From: an uncultured Christensenellaceae bacterium
GTDB lineage: Bacteria; Bacillota; Clostridia; Christensenellales; Borkfalkiaceae
Length of the DNA: 64,000 bases
Assembly: GCA_910588685.1 (NCBI GenBank)
Contig: CAJUPX010000012.1
Span: forward strand, 1 to 64,000
Direction of reading: 5' to 3'
Position 1 is the first letter of the stretch, and each line of letters begins with the position of its first letter. Under the pieces are notes generated by a model. That model had not been told where the DNA came from, did not search any database, and saw only the letters and a program-made list of their open reading frames with translations. Below, piece after piece: positions 7,962 through 15,487 of this stretch. A program made the position numbers and the translations under genes.

Positions 7962-7990
7962 ATTATAGCACTCCACATAAAAAATATCAA
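7962..7990 (-). promoter_or_regulatory. Promoter of the structured RNA / SLOG gene
   Basis: Minus strand TTGATA (7985-7990), 17 bases, TATAAT (7962-7967). The expected start is near 7955, which is exactly the first base of helix P1. Confidence 0.75.
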
Positions 7991-8014
7991 GAATTATTGA
8001 AGAAAGAAAATAAA

Positions 8015-8039
8015 AAGCCGCTACATAAAGTAACAGCTT
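8015..8039 (-). terminator. Hairpin terminator in the gene-free interval
   Basis: Minus-strand hairpin AAGCTG-U-UAC / GUA-G-CGGCUU with a 5-base loop, followed by UUUUAUUUUC. A second terminator (8137-8163) lies 100 bases upstream on the same strand, so this one may end a separate short RNA. Confidence 0.55.
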
Positions 8040-8136
8040 CTCATTTATCTAATTATTTGTTTCTTCTACGCTAAATTGAAATTTATCGTAGTTACTTTAT
8101 ATCAGAACCAAAAAAAGTAACTTTGAATTTCAACAT

Positions 8137-8163
8137 AAAAAACGGCGGGCTTACTGCTCACCG
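8137..8163 (-). terminator. Terminator of the 158-aa membrane protein gene
   Basis: Stem CGGTGAGC/GCCCGCCG with one mismatch and an AGTAA loop, overlapping the stop codon, then UUUUUU. Confidence 0.6.
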
Positions 8164-8627
8164 TCAATTTTTATATTTCGGTTATGTGTCCAATAATATA
8201 TGCAATACGTTATCCCTGCGCCAGCTATTAAATACATTATTACCGCAGGCACAACATACTTTGCATATCCTGTAACGCGGTACGAATTGACTTTAATCTC
8301 TACCCTAAAATCGGAATAGTTGCCATAATAAAATTTTTGTACTTTATAATATTCAACATCAATTATATCTTCAAATGTTCCTTGTTCCGTTGTATATTTG
8401 ACCGTAACGTTACCCTCTTTGAACACAAAACCCTTATGAGTATGAATTTCAAAATTAAGATTAATCCGCCCGATAGATGAATTATTTTGCGTAGTGTAGG
8501 AAACTCTTGTGATTTTGTTTCCGAACGTCGGGCTCAAAACGCCAAAGGCTACTATAAATAAAATAACGCTGATTACAACGATTATTTTAACAAGCAGTTT
8601 CTTTTTAATTTTAATCAAAATTTCCAT
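8151..8627 (-). CDS. Small two-TM membrane protein, unknown
   Basis: A 158-aa protein with a membrane segment at about 12-32 and a second at about 122-143, enclosing an outer domain of about 85 residues (INLNFEIHTHKGFVFKEGN; KVNSYRVTGYAKYVVPA). The plan is like the DUF3592 proteins at 1-3.2 kb but I see no clear sequence match. The -10 box TATAAT ends 5 bases before ATG, so the mRNA would be leaderless or nearly so. It stands alone between a terminator and the collagen-like gene. Function unknown. Confidence 0.55.
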   Translation of the reverse strand: MEILIKIKKKLLVKIIVVISVILFIVAFGVLSPTFGNKITRVSYTTQNNSSIGRINLNFEIHTHKGFVFKEGNVTVKYTTEQGTFEDIIDVEYYKVQKFYYGNYSDFRVEIKVNSYRVTGYAKYVVPAVIMYLIAGAGITYCIYYWTHNRNIKIDGEQ

Positions 8628-8632
8628 ACTCC

Positions 8633-8638
8633 ATTATA
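8633..8638 (-). promoter_or_regulatory. -10 box of a leaderless transcript
   Basis: TATAAT on the minus strand, 5 bases before the ATG at 8627. The -35 region is weak. Confidence 0.5.
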
Positions 8639-8806
8639 TGTGTATGAAAACAATGTTGTCCTTAAATACTCTGATTATAATTGTAAGCTAAATTACTGTT
8701 TATCGTACTGTCATTATATCACAATTAGAGTGTAAAAGCAAGAACAATGCTAATAAAAATAAGTGCGTGCTTTTCTCATATAGTTTGGAAATTATACCGT
8801 ATATAG

Positions 8807-8844
8807 AAAAAACCACAAGATGTACACTATATCTTGTGGTTTTT
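8807..8844 (-). terminator. Bidirectional terminator after the collagen-like gene
   Basis: Stem AAAAACCACAAGAT/ATCTTGTGGTTTTT with A/T runs on both sides. The 55 bases between it and the collagen-like stop codon hold nothing I recognise, nor does 8639-8806. Confidence 0.7.
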
Positions 8845-8899
8845 ATTTATTTGGCTTTACCATAACTTAACGCTTTGCTTTGGTTTTTCAACCTTTCCC

Positions 8900-9082
8900 T
8901 TATGGCACTTGTTCAGTAGCGCCGGTCGGACCCGCAGACCCAACAGGACCTGCGGGTCCAGTTACGCCGGTTGCACCGGTAGGTCCGGTTATACCTGTCA
9001 GCGAGCGTATATAAACGGTTTTATTGTTTCCGCCGCAGCCGCAGTCGAACCAGGAGTAAAATAAGTTAGTTTTTATATTCAT
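8900..9082 (-). CDS. Short collagen-like repeat protein
   Basis: A 60-aa protein: a 28-residue N-terminal part (MNIKTNLFYSWFDCGCGG...) followed by eight Gly-X-Y triplets (about residues 34-57) and a four-residue tail (EQVP). Collagen-like proteins of spore-forming Bacillota (BclA type) usually carry tens to hundreds of triplets and a C-terminal trimerisation domain, both absent here. It may be a shortened remnant or a genuine mini-collagen. AAGGTG lies 8 bases before ATG, and a good terminator follows, so it looks expressed. It starts 5 bases after the stop of the glycosyltransferase upstream and is probably cotranscribed; glycosylation of such repeats on spore surfaces is known in Bacillus, making the pairing suggestive. 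Confidence 0.6.
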   Translation of the reverse strand: MNIKTNLFYSWFDCGCGGNNKTVYIRSLTGITGPTGATGVTGPAGPVGSAGPTGATEQVP

Positions 9083-9087
9083 TTCAG

Positions 9088-10155
9088 TTACACCTTAATA
9101 TTTAATTTTTCGGAAAAATAGCGTTTATTGGCAAGATAGCTGCTGTTTCGCGGCTTTAAATTACCCGCCTTCTCGTTATACCTGTTTGCGGTTTCAAAAT
9201 CACCCAGCCTGTCATATGCAACACAAAGCTGAATAAGCGGAATAAAACCGCAGTAATCGGGATTGAAAAAGCCGCCGTTTTTTACTGCGTTGTCGGCTGT
9301 CAAAGCTGCTTCATACCAGTATATAGCAGATTTACAGTCGCCTTCGGCTAAAAATTTATTGCCGAGCATACAGCAAGCCGCACTGCGCGGCGCGGCATAA
9401 GAAAAGGTTTTTAACAGAGCCTCTTCCGCCTTTTTGGCATCACCCATAGCGAAATACGCCTCGGCAAGGTTTAAACACGCCTCTATTTTATTTTCAATCC
9501 AACCGCCGCCTGACAGAAAATTTTCAAGAACTGCTATGCTCTCCCGATACATACGGTTAAAAAGCAGCTCTCTGCCGTAATAAAATTTATCGCGTTCGTC
9601 AAGAAGCGCGCCGCCGCTTATTCTGCGCTGATAAATGCCGAGATTGCGCAGCGGGTCGCCGGCTTTTATTTTGTCGTGCAATACCGTAATATCGAGATAT
9701 TCGATTTTTCCCGACGGAGGCACCGCTTCGTGAACCGCTCCCGCAAATCTGTAATTTTTACTGCGCCTGAAAATACGCTCCCTGTAATATACGAGAGCAG
9801 GCTCGCCGCCGTCCGATGCGGCAGCGTATTGTAAAAACGCCATATCGAACCCGGGATTTTTCATAACTTCACGGATCTTTTTGCAGTTTTCCGCGCTTAT
9901 AACATCGTCCGCGTCCAGCCACATAATAAAATCGCTTCCGGCTTTGGAAAGTGAAAAATTTCTGGCGGCGGAAAAATCGTAGCACCATTCAAACAAATGG
10001 ACTTTATCGGTATATTGCTTTGCAACGGCAGTTGTGCCGTCTGTAGAGCCTGTATCCACCACTATAATTTCATCGGCAAATGTTTTTACGCAATTGAGGC
10101 AGCGAGGCAAAACCTCCTCCTCGTTTTTTACTATCAGACATACGCTTAAAGTCAT
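9088..10155 (-). CDS. Family 2 glycosyltransferase with TPR tail
   Basis: A 355-aa protein. The N-terminal 190 residues are a GT-A glycosyltransferase: LSVCLIVKNEEEVLPRCLNC, VDTGSTDGT, and the DxD-type metal site in WLDADDVIS (about 91-99), with FAGAVHEAVPPSG in the acceptor region. Residues about 205-340 are helical TPR repeats (AEAYFAMGDAKKAEEALLKT; YDRLGDFETANRYNEKAG). This architecture is typical of SunS-like and spore-surface glycosyltransferases. The collagen-like protein encoded immediately downstream is a plausible but unproven substrate. I start at the second in-frame ATG (10153-10155), 6 bases after AAGGGGTG; a TATAAT lies at 10178-10183. Confidence 0.85.
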   Translation of the reverse strand: MTLSVCLIVKNEEEVLPRCLNCVKTFADEIIVVDTGSTDGTTAVAKQYTDKVHLFEWCYDFSAARNFSLSKAGSDFIMWLDADDVISAENCKKIREVMKNPGFDMAFLQYAAASDGGEPALVYYRERIFRRSKNYRFAGAVHEAVPPSGKIEYLDITVLHDKIKAGDPLRNLGIYQRRISGGALLDERDKFYYGRELLFNRMYRESIAVLENFLSGGGWIENKIEACLNLAEAYFAMGDAKKAEEALLKTFSYAAPRSAACCMLGNKFLAEGDCKSAIYWYEAALTADNAVKNGGFFNPDYCGFIPLIQLCVAYDRLGDFETANRYNEKAGNLKPRNSSYLANKRYFSEKLNIKV

Positions 10156-10184
10156 ATACACCCCTTATCGATAGTACATTATAT

Positions 10185-10215
10185 GCAAAAAAAACAGAGG
10201 GCGGTCAGCCCTCTG
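10185..10215 (-). terminator. Terminator of the ABC transporter operon
   Basis: Hairpin CAGAGGGC-TGACC-GCCCTCTG (10195-10215) followed on the minus strand by eight U. Confidence 0.85.
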
Positions 10216-10225
10216 CATATAAGGT

Positions 10226-10996
10226 TTAAAATAGTTTTGGTTTACCGCGTTTAACGTTCAGAATAATACCGACCGTCAACGCAACCGCCGCTGCGCCCCC
10301 TGAAAGCGCAATCCACAGTCCGCTTAACGGAACTCTGTCGAACAGCGCCCAAACGCTTTCGCTTTCAGTTAACCCGATATCCTTTACGGAAAAATAGAAC
10401 GCAGTCATCATCAAAGCGGAACCGACCGTAAGGCAAGCGCATAAAGTCAAACGCCATCTGAATTTTTTCATTGAGCTTAAAATTATTGCGAGTCCGTAAA
10501 CGAACAGGGCGTAAAGCGCCAAAAACATAAAACCCTGCGCGTTGAACTGCACCGCAAAATTTTTAAAGTTTTCCAGATACGCGCTCATTAAACTCAGATT
10601 TACCACAACGCAGCTCGCAAACAATACAGGCAATATAAAAATTATAAACAAAGCCGAAATAATAATAGCGAAAACGGACAGCGCCGTAACAAGAATACCG
10701 AGGCAACCGAAAACAGCTTTACGCTTATAGTTCTGAGGATAAAGGCTTAAAAGTCCCGGTTTACCGTCTTTTGCCAACCGCACCCATTCTCCTGAAAACA
10801 GCAGCAAAGCGATAAACAAATTGTAGAGCATTATCACCTCTACTCTTTCGCCCGTCCTTATCTGGTTAAGAACCAAAAACAGCGCAACGGCAAACAATAA
10901 AATTATATACGTGTGTAAATTAAAGCCGCTTTTAAACAATAAATTTTTCATTGCGCGGATATAAGTTATAAAACCTCCGCCTTTTACGTTCTTCAT
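10226..10996 (-). CDS. ABC transporter membrane subunit (second of two)
   Basis: A 256-aa integral membrane protein with about six membrane helices (clear ones at about 27-48, 52-70, 92-130, 148-172, 180-205, 222-248). It has no catalytic motif. It lies 2 bases downstream of a similar permease gene and in the operon of an ABC ATPase and a GntR regulator, so it is most likely half of the permease of an ABC-2-type exporter, as in the Bacillus ytrABCDEF system. The substrate is unknown; ytr-type systems respond to cell-wall antibiotics. Weak ribosome binding site AAAGG. Confidence 0.65.
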   Translation of the reverse strand: MKNVKGGGFITYIRAMKNLLFKSGFNLHTYIILLFAVALFLVLNQIRTGERVEVIMLYNLFIALLLFSGEWVRLAKDGKPGLLSLYPQNYKRKAVFGCLGILVTALSVFAIIISALFIIFILPVLFASCVVVNLSLMSAYLENFKNFAVQFNAQGFMFLALYALFVYGLAIILSSMKKFRWRLTLCACLTVGSALMMTAFYFSVKDIGLTESESVWALFDRVPLSGLWIALSGGAAAVALTVGIILNVKRGKPKLF

Positions 10997-10998
10997 AG

Positions 10999-11763
10999 TT
11001 AAAAACCTTTTTTACCTATTCGTTTATTCAGGTATACCACCGAACCGGCAAAAGAGCAGACAGCAACTATTGCCGACAGTAAAATGCAAAGCCAGGGCAA
11101 TTGCATATTTTCGTACGTGCTGTACGAGAACGGCGAAGCAAAACCGAAAGCAAAATAATAGTCTTTAATACTCGGATACGCTATGCCGTAAAAGCCGAAA
11201 TATATTATAAAAAAGTAGACGGCGACAAAGATTGCGCGGTGTAAGGTTTTAGTTAAGAATCCGTATACAGTACCGCAGGAATAACTGAACAGCGTAAATA
11301 CAAAGGCAAACGCCGTTCCGTACACGCCCATATTTACAAACGATTCAGTAATTCCGCTCCATACTGCGCTAAAATAATTAAATTTGAAGTATAAACGCGT
11401 TATAAGAAAATACACGCTTATGAAAAGATAACTCAGAAATCCCGTTATCAATAAACCTATGAATATTAAAATCATAGTAAACAGCGGGCTTAAATACTGG
11501 TAAGTAATTTTGCGGCGGCCCGTCAACGGCATAAGCCCGCTCAAATTAGGCTGGCTGCGCCTGTAAACGCCCAGAAACGCGCATATGAAAAACACGTAAA
11601 AACCGTAGAGCGCGGCTCCCGCAGACCAGAAAGCGGAAAGCATTCCGCCGAATACAAATAATAGGACAAGCAGGTATGTTCCGCGTTTTTTATAAGCAAT
11701 GTTGCGGTTAAAAAGCGAAATATAATACCTTATAAAACTGTTTTTATATAAAAAATCCCGCAT
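10999..11763 (-). CDS. ABC transporter membrane subunit (first of two)
   Basis: A 254-aa integral membrane protein with about six membrane helices and a short cytoplasmic start. PLTGRRKITYQYLSPLFTMI (about 78-97) resembles the coupling segment after helix two in ABC-2-type permeases (the PxSRxxi-type element). The gene starts 2 bases after the ATPase stop, with GGGGTG as ribosome binding site. It is likely to form the transmembrane part with the protein of 10226-10996. Confidence 0.65.
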   Translation of the reverse strand: MRDFLYKNSFIRYYISLFNRNIAYKKRGTYLLVLLFVFGGMLSAFWSAGAALYGFYVFFICAFLGVYRRSQPNLSGLMPLTGRRKITYQYLSPLFTMILIFIGLLITGFLSYLFISVYFLITRLYFKFNYFSAVWSGITESFVNMGVYGTAFAFVFTLFSYSCGTVYGFLTKTLHRAIFVAVYFFIIYFGFYGIAYPSIKDYYFAFGFASPFSYSTYENMQLPWLCILLSAIVAVCSFAGSVVYLNKRIGKKGF

Positions 11764-11765
11764 TT

Positions 11766-12677
11766 TTACACCCCGCTGTCGTCTCCGAATATGTCTTTAG
11801 GACTTTGCGGCACGGCAAAATCCTTTGCGGAATACGTGCCGGTGCCGAGCATATGCACAAACATTTCCTCTATTGTGGGCACTTTGACCTGCACTCCCTC
11901 GCCGCTTAAATTTTTATTTCGCGTAAGGAAAGTATATCCGAACAAACTTTTATGAACGCCTATCGCCCCCTCTTTCATTTCCGCCGTCATTTCGGGGCAC
12001 TGCACAAGACGGAAATTTTCGGTTACGGTAACTTTGTCTTCGCTTAAAGTAATTCTGCCGTTTTCCATCATAACTATATAATCGGCGATTTTGTCGAGGT
12101 CCTCGGTTATGTGCGTGGAAAACAACACGGTATGATTTTCACTCAGCATATACTCCTGTATAAGTCCTACTATTTCATTTCTGTCAAACGGGTCAATACC
12201 TGAAGTCGGCTCGTCGAGAATGAGAATGTCTGCATTCTGGCAAAGCCCTAAAATAAGGCTGAATTTTTTCTGCATACCGAACGAATATTTACTGACCCTC
12301 TGTCCCTCCGGCAAATTGAACTTATGCATAAGGCGGGTGTACAGCTCCATATCGAAATTTTTATATATGGCTTTAAAGAGCTTTACAAGGTTTTTAGGTT
12401 TTGCACCCGTATTGTAATGCGGAGTGTCGAATACGCAGGCTATGGAATTTAAAACCTCAACCTCGTGTTCCGAGAACTTTAAGCCGTTGTATAAAATACG
12501 CCCCGCCTGCGCGTCGAGCTGGCGCATAATAGTTTTTATAAGCGTGGATTTACCCGCACCGTTTCTGCCGATAAGCCCCGTAATACAGCCGCTTTTTATT
12601 TCAAGGTTTATATTATCGAGCCTGAAACCGCCCAAATCCACAACTAAATTAGATATTTCCAAACCGTTATTTGTCAT
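11766..12677 (-). CDS. ABC transporter ATP-binding protein
   Basis: A 303-aa ABC ATPase. Walker A GRNGAGKST (about 38-46), signature KYSFGMQKK (about 130-138), Walker B ILILDEPTSG (about 150-159) and the H-loop STH (about 186-188) are all present. The signature is SFGMQ rather than SGGQ, as is usual in exporters of the YtrB/EcsA kind. Residues 225-303 form a C-terminal extension with no known motif. It powers the two membrane proteins downstream. The start codon overlaps the end of the GntR gene by 11 bases and has the strong site GGGGAGG. Confidence 0.9.
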   Translation of the reverse strand: MTNNGLEISNLVVDLGGFRLDNINLEIKSGCITGLIGRNGAGKSTLIKTIMRQLDAQAGRILYNGLKFSEHEVEVLNSIACVFDTPHYNTGAKPKNLVKLFKAIYKNFDMELYTRLMHKFNLPEGQRVSKYSFGMQKKFSLILGLCQNADILILDEPTSGIDPFDRNEIVGLIQEYMLSENHTVLFSTHITEDLDKIADYIVMMENGRITLSEDKVTVTENFRLVQCPEMTAEMKEGAIGVHKSLFGYTFLTRNKNLSGEGVQVKVPTIEEMFVHMLGTGTYSAKDFAVPQSPKDIFGDDSGV

Positions 12678-13059
12678 TGTTAACCTCCCCGTTCTGCAAC
12701 GTACGGTTTATTATTGTTATTAATTTTTCCTTTGCTATGAGATTTTTACGTGCAAAATCCATAAGCTCCAGCGTTTTTTCCTTTAACATTTTTACAACAT
12801 AGTCCTCGGCTTTGGCGCTGTCGAAATCAGCCACAAATACTCCTTTGCCCTGCAAAGTATATAAAAACCCTTCGGCGCACAAATCGTCGTACGCGCGTTT
12901 AGCCGTTATAATACCTATCTGCAATTCTTTTGCGAGCGCGCGTATAGACGGCAGCATACTTCCTTTTGCTATACTGCCCCTGAGTATCTGACCTCTCAAC
13001 TGGCTTTTAATTTGTTCGTAAATGGGTTCGCCCGATTCGTATGAAATAATAATGTGCAT
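12667..13059 (-). CDS. GntR/YtrA-family repressor
   Basis: A 130-aa regulator: winged helix-turn-helix of the GntR type (EPIYEQIKSQLRGQILRGSI; LPSIRALAKELQIGIITAKR; GKGVFVAD, about 10-80) followed by a short helical dimerisation tail (about 85-125) as in the YtrA subfamily, rather than a large ligand domain. YtrA proteins repress an adjacent ABC transporter operon, which fits the three genes downstream. The longer frame from 13092 is rejected because the promoter's -10 box lies at 13084-13089, so the transcript begins after that codon. A palindrome in the promoter is a candidate operator. Confidence 0.85.
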   Translation of the reverse strand: MHIIISYESGEPIYEQIKSQLRGQILRGSIAKGSMLPSIRALAKELQIGIITAKRAYDDLCAEGFLYTLQGKGVFVADFDSAKAEDYVVKMLKEKTLELMDFARKNLIAKEKLITIINRTLQNGEVNNDK

Positions 13060-13083
13060 ATAAATCTCACTGTTACTACCGTA

Positions 13084-13112
13084 ATTATACAATAGATACA
13101 GTTTACTGTCAA
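13084..13112 (-). promoter_or_regulatory. Promoter and candidate operator of the GntR-ABC operon
   Basis: TTGACA (13107-13112), 17 bases, TATAAT (13084-13089), a consensus promoter on the minus strand. The palindrome ACAGT-AA-ACTGT (13098-13109) overlaps the -35 box and spacer, a good place for the GntR protein to block transcription. Confidence 0.8.
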
Positions 13113-13123
13113 TACTTTTTCAC

Positions 13124-13153
13124 AAAAAAATCCCCCGGAGGGGAAATTTTTTT
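13124..13153 (-). terminator. Terminator after the Y-family polymerase gene
   Basis: Hairpin TCCCC-TCCG-GGGGA extended by A/T pairs and followed by U7 on the minus strand. Confidence 0.8.
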
Positions 13154-13158
13154 ACCGT

Positions 13159-14415
13159 CTATTTTTTATCGTTTTTATTAGCGTTGCCTTCCGGGTGTAT
13201 TACGTGCTCGCCTTTAATATCAAGCTCGCTTAAACGCGGGTCGCTGAATACCGTTGCGGGACGGATTATTTTATTGCCGTATTTCTTTCTTATACTGTCA
13301 ATGGCGGCATTGAGGCGCGTTTGCTTTTGCTCGTTTTCTCCGCTTGAAAATAAAGACAGCTGTTCGTTGCCCGAATCAAAATCTGAAACCGTAACGCCGA
13401 GCGCGCGAACGTCGTTTGTCCAGGGATATACTTCGTTGAACAGCGAAAACGCAAGAGTTGCTATGTCCTTCATATTACAGGAGGGATTACTCAACTTGCC
13501 CTGTTTTGCATAACTTTTAAGCGCGTTCGACCGCGCGAAAATATGAACCGTGCGGGCTTTTTCAAAACCCGCCTCACGCATACGCGAGCTAACCGAATCG
13601 GCGAGAAGCCAAATTACCGGCTCCACCTCTGCGCTTGATTTCAAATCGCGGTAAACGGTTAAACTGTTTCCTATGGACTTTACGTCTTTTTCGTCCCCGG
13701 CAGACGCCACGGGGCTGTCGTCTTTTCCGTTGGCATAAGCGTGAAGATATCCGCCCCATTTGCCGAGCATTGAGTACAGCCTGTTTACATCGGTCAGCGC
13801 CAAATCGCCGATAGTTTTAATGCCCGCCGCATTTAGCTTTTGCTGCGTTGCCTTTCCCACGTATAAAAGCTCGCGGACGGGCAGAGTCCACACCTTTTGT
13901 TTGTAATTTTGCAACGTTATCTCTGTTACGGCGTCCGGCTTTTTCATATCCGAGCCGAGCTTTGCAAAAATTTTATTCCAGCTTACGCCTATACTTACGG
14001 TAAGCCCCAGCTCTTCTTTTATGCGCGTGCGTATTAGTTCGGCAAGATTATATCCGCCGCCGAACAGCTTTTGACAATGCGTTACGTCGAGCCAACACTC
14101 GTCTATGCCGTAGCTCTCTATTTTATCGGTATAATCCGCATAAATTTTTTTAACCTCTCTGGAAACAGCCAGATAAGCAGGGAAATCGGCTTTGACCTCA
14201 ACGAGGCTGTCGCCGCACTTGCGCTTTGCCTCCCAGTATACGTCGCCCGTCTTTACTCCGAGAGCTTTGGCAACCGTATTCTTAGCTAAAACTATACCGT
14301 GTCTGTCTTCCTTACTGCCTATCACCACTACCGGTTTATTGCGTATTTCAGGGTTTTTGCGGCATTCAACCGAGGCATAAAAATTATTTAGGTCGCTGTG
14401 GAGTACTGTGCGCAT
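13159..14415 (-). CDS. dinB: Y-family DNA polymerase (DNA polymerase IV)
   Basis: A 418-aa translesion polymerase. Catalytic acidic residues appear in LHSDLNNFYASVE (Asp at about 8) and SYGIDECWLDVT (Asp-Glu at about 106-107). SIGVSWNKIFAKLGSDMKKP (about 135-154) is the conserved palm element, and the little-finger domain covers about 240-350. QLSLF (about 370-374) resembles a beta-clamp binding pentapeptide. The tail (about 375-418) is charged. TATAAT (14422-14427) ends 6 bases before ATG and pairs with TTGCTT (14444-14449) at a 16-base spacing, so the mRNA should be leaderless. The 84-aa gene just upstream is likely a partner. Confidence 0.9.
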   Translation of the reverse strand: MRTVLHSDLNNFYASVECRKNPEIRNKPVVVIGSKEDRHGIVLAKNTVAKALGVKTGDVYWEAKRKCGDSLVEVKADFPAYLAVSREVKKIYADYTDKIESYGIDECWLDVTHCQKLFGGGYNLAELIRTRIKEELGLTVSIGVSWNKIFAKLGSDMKKPDAVTEITLQNYKQKVWTLPVRELLYVGKATQQKLNAAGIKTIGDLALTDVNRLYSMLGKWGGYLHAYANGKDDSPVASAGDEKDVKSIGNSLTVYRDLKSSAEVEPVIWLLADSVSSRMREAGFEKARTVHIFARSNALKSYAKQGKLSNPSCNMKDIATLAFSLFNEVYPWTNDVRALGVTVSDFDSGNEQLSLFSSGENEQKQTRLNAAIDSIRKKYGNKIIRPATVFSDPRLSELDIKGEHVIHPEGNANKNDKK

Positions 14416-14421
14416 ATCTAT

Positions 14422-14449
14422 ATTATACCCCTTATCAGAAATTAAGCAA
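14422..14449 (-). promoter_or_regulatory. Leaderless promoter of dinB
   Basis: TTGCTT, 16 bases, TATAAT, then 6 bases to the ATG at 14415. Confidence 0.6.
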
Positions 14450-14454
14450 GTTTT

Positions 14455-14709
14455 TTAATACCCGCTTACCGTTTCCACAAACCAGCGGTTTGTAGTTGTT
14501 TCGACGTACAAACTTTTTTCCGAGCCCTGCACTAATATTTTATATTTTTTTGTAAGAATACTGCCCACGGTTGACGGAGCCTGCCGCTCGTCCAGAATAC
14601 GGTCTATTTTAAAACGCCTGCCGTCGCTCCACTCTATTTCAAGCGGTCTTAATTTGCCCTCGTTGTTTATTTTTACTATGACCGACACATAGACCTTGCG
14701 ATAAAACAT
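14455..14709 (-). CDS. Small protein next to dinB (DUF6504-like)
   Basis: An 84-aa beta-rich protein: VSVIVKINNEGKLRPLEIEW, then GRRFKIDRILDERQAP, then YKILVQGSEKSLYVETTTNR and W-F-V-E near the end. The pattern of a base-pairing-size beta domain with conserved aromatic residues, and its place 39 bases upstream of a Y-family polymerase, recall the small DUF6504-type proteins found beside DinB or DnaE2. That match is by eye and weak. CATAAT (14716-14721) ends 6 bases before ATG, immediately after the terminator of the SSB-like gene, so it has its own leaderless start. Confidence 0.5.
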   Translation of the reverse strand: MFYRKVYVSVIVKINNEGKLRPLEIEWSDGRRFKIDRILDERQAPSTVGSILTKKYKILVQGSEKSLYVETTTNRWFVETVSGY

Positions 14710-14724
14710 ATTAAAATTATGTGC

Positions 14725-14750
14725 AAAAAAAGCCCGGTTAACGGGCTTTT
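14725..14750 (-). terminator. Terminator after the SSB-like gene
   Basis: AAAAGCCCG-TTAA-CGGGCTTTTTTT on the minus strand. Confidence 0.85.
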
Positions 14751-14760
14751 CTCATTTTAT

Positions 14761-15447
14761 TTAATCGTTGCGCTCAAAAGTTCTGGGCACGGAATAGAGG
14801 TCGAACTCTTCGTCTATGTCAAACTCCGACTCGTCGTCGAAAGCGGCGAGTTTGGATATCGAAACCTCATATGCCGTCATAGTTAAAAAACTGTCGTCGG
14901 GCTGCTTTTTCTGGTATTCACGGCTCTGTATTCTGCCGGAAAGCGCCACTTTGTCGCCGACCGTCAAGTTGCTTACAAACCTTGCGTTTCTGCCCCACGC
15001 GATTGCGGGAATATAGTCGGACTTATTATAACTGCGGTTTACGGCTATTAAAAGGTCGGCTATTTCTCTGTTAAACGGCGTTGTGCGGTATACGGGCGGT
15101 TTGCAGATATAGCCCGAAAGCACTATAGAGTTGGGATTTTTGCCAGGCTCCGTATCAAACAATTCCCTTATAAACACCGTAAGCATAAGTCTGGACTTGC
15201 CGCCCTCAAGCTTGTTGTAAGAGCGGAACTGACCGAGCGCGCATATTGTGCCGCCTACTTTCATATCTTCCGTCATAATACGCTCGGAAACGGTTACTGG
15301 CAATATGTCCGCCTGCCCCGACAACCGCATTACTTTTACTTTGAATTCGTAGAATCCTTCGCCGTACACCTCGTGCGACAGCTGTGCGTCTGAAATAATC
15401 TCGCCGAAAATGTATACTCTGTTGTTTTTCTCCGTATTGTAATTCAT
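14761..15447 (-). CDS. Single-stranded DNA-binding protein with two OB folds
   Basis: A 228-aa protein made of two OB-fold units in tandem. The first (about 8-110) runs NRVYIFGEIISDAQLSHEVY ... YEFKVKVMR ... LPVTVSER ... GTICALGQFRSYN. The second (about 112-205) runs NSIVLSGYICKPPVYRTTPF ... REIADLLIAVNRSY ... YIPAIAWGRNARFVSNLTVG ... VALSGRIQSREYQ. The second has the SSB signature (IPxxxWGRxA) most clearly. An acidic tail follows (DDESEFDIDEEFDLY), analogous to the partner-binding tail of SSB. Normal SSB has one OB fold per chain, so this is a variant, probably a second SSB or a primosome-related protein. Strong ribosome site AAGGAGGC. Confidence 0.8.
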   Translation of the reverse strand: MNYNTEKNNRVYIFGEIISDAQLSHEVYGEGFYEFKVKVMRLSGQADILPVTVSERIMTEDMKVGGTICALGQFRSYNKLEGGKSRLMLTVFIRELFDTEPGKNPNSIVLSGYICKPPVYRTTPFNREIADLLIAVNRSYNKSDYIPAIAWGRNARFVSNLTVGDKVALSGRIQSREYQKKQPDDSFLTMTAYEVSISKLAAFDDESEFDIDEEFDLYSVPRTFERND

Positions 15448-15487
15448 TTATAGCCTCCTTAAAAGTGTTTCTTAATAATTTTTAGGG

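Noticed and set aside
8092..8136. 14-codon frame after the 158-aa membrane protein
   Set aside because: Too short, with no ribosome binding site, and placed inside an inverted repeat.
1..9000. AT-rich left part as a prophage or integrative element
   Set aside because: No integrase, attachment repeats, tRNA or phage genes are visible. Base composition differs, but the boundary cannot be placed from this window.
8834..9064. Plus-strand frame opposite the collagen-like gene
   Set aside because: It is the reverse of Gly-X-Y codons; the minus-strand frame has the repeat, ribosome site and terminator.
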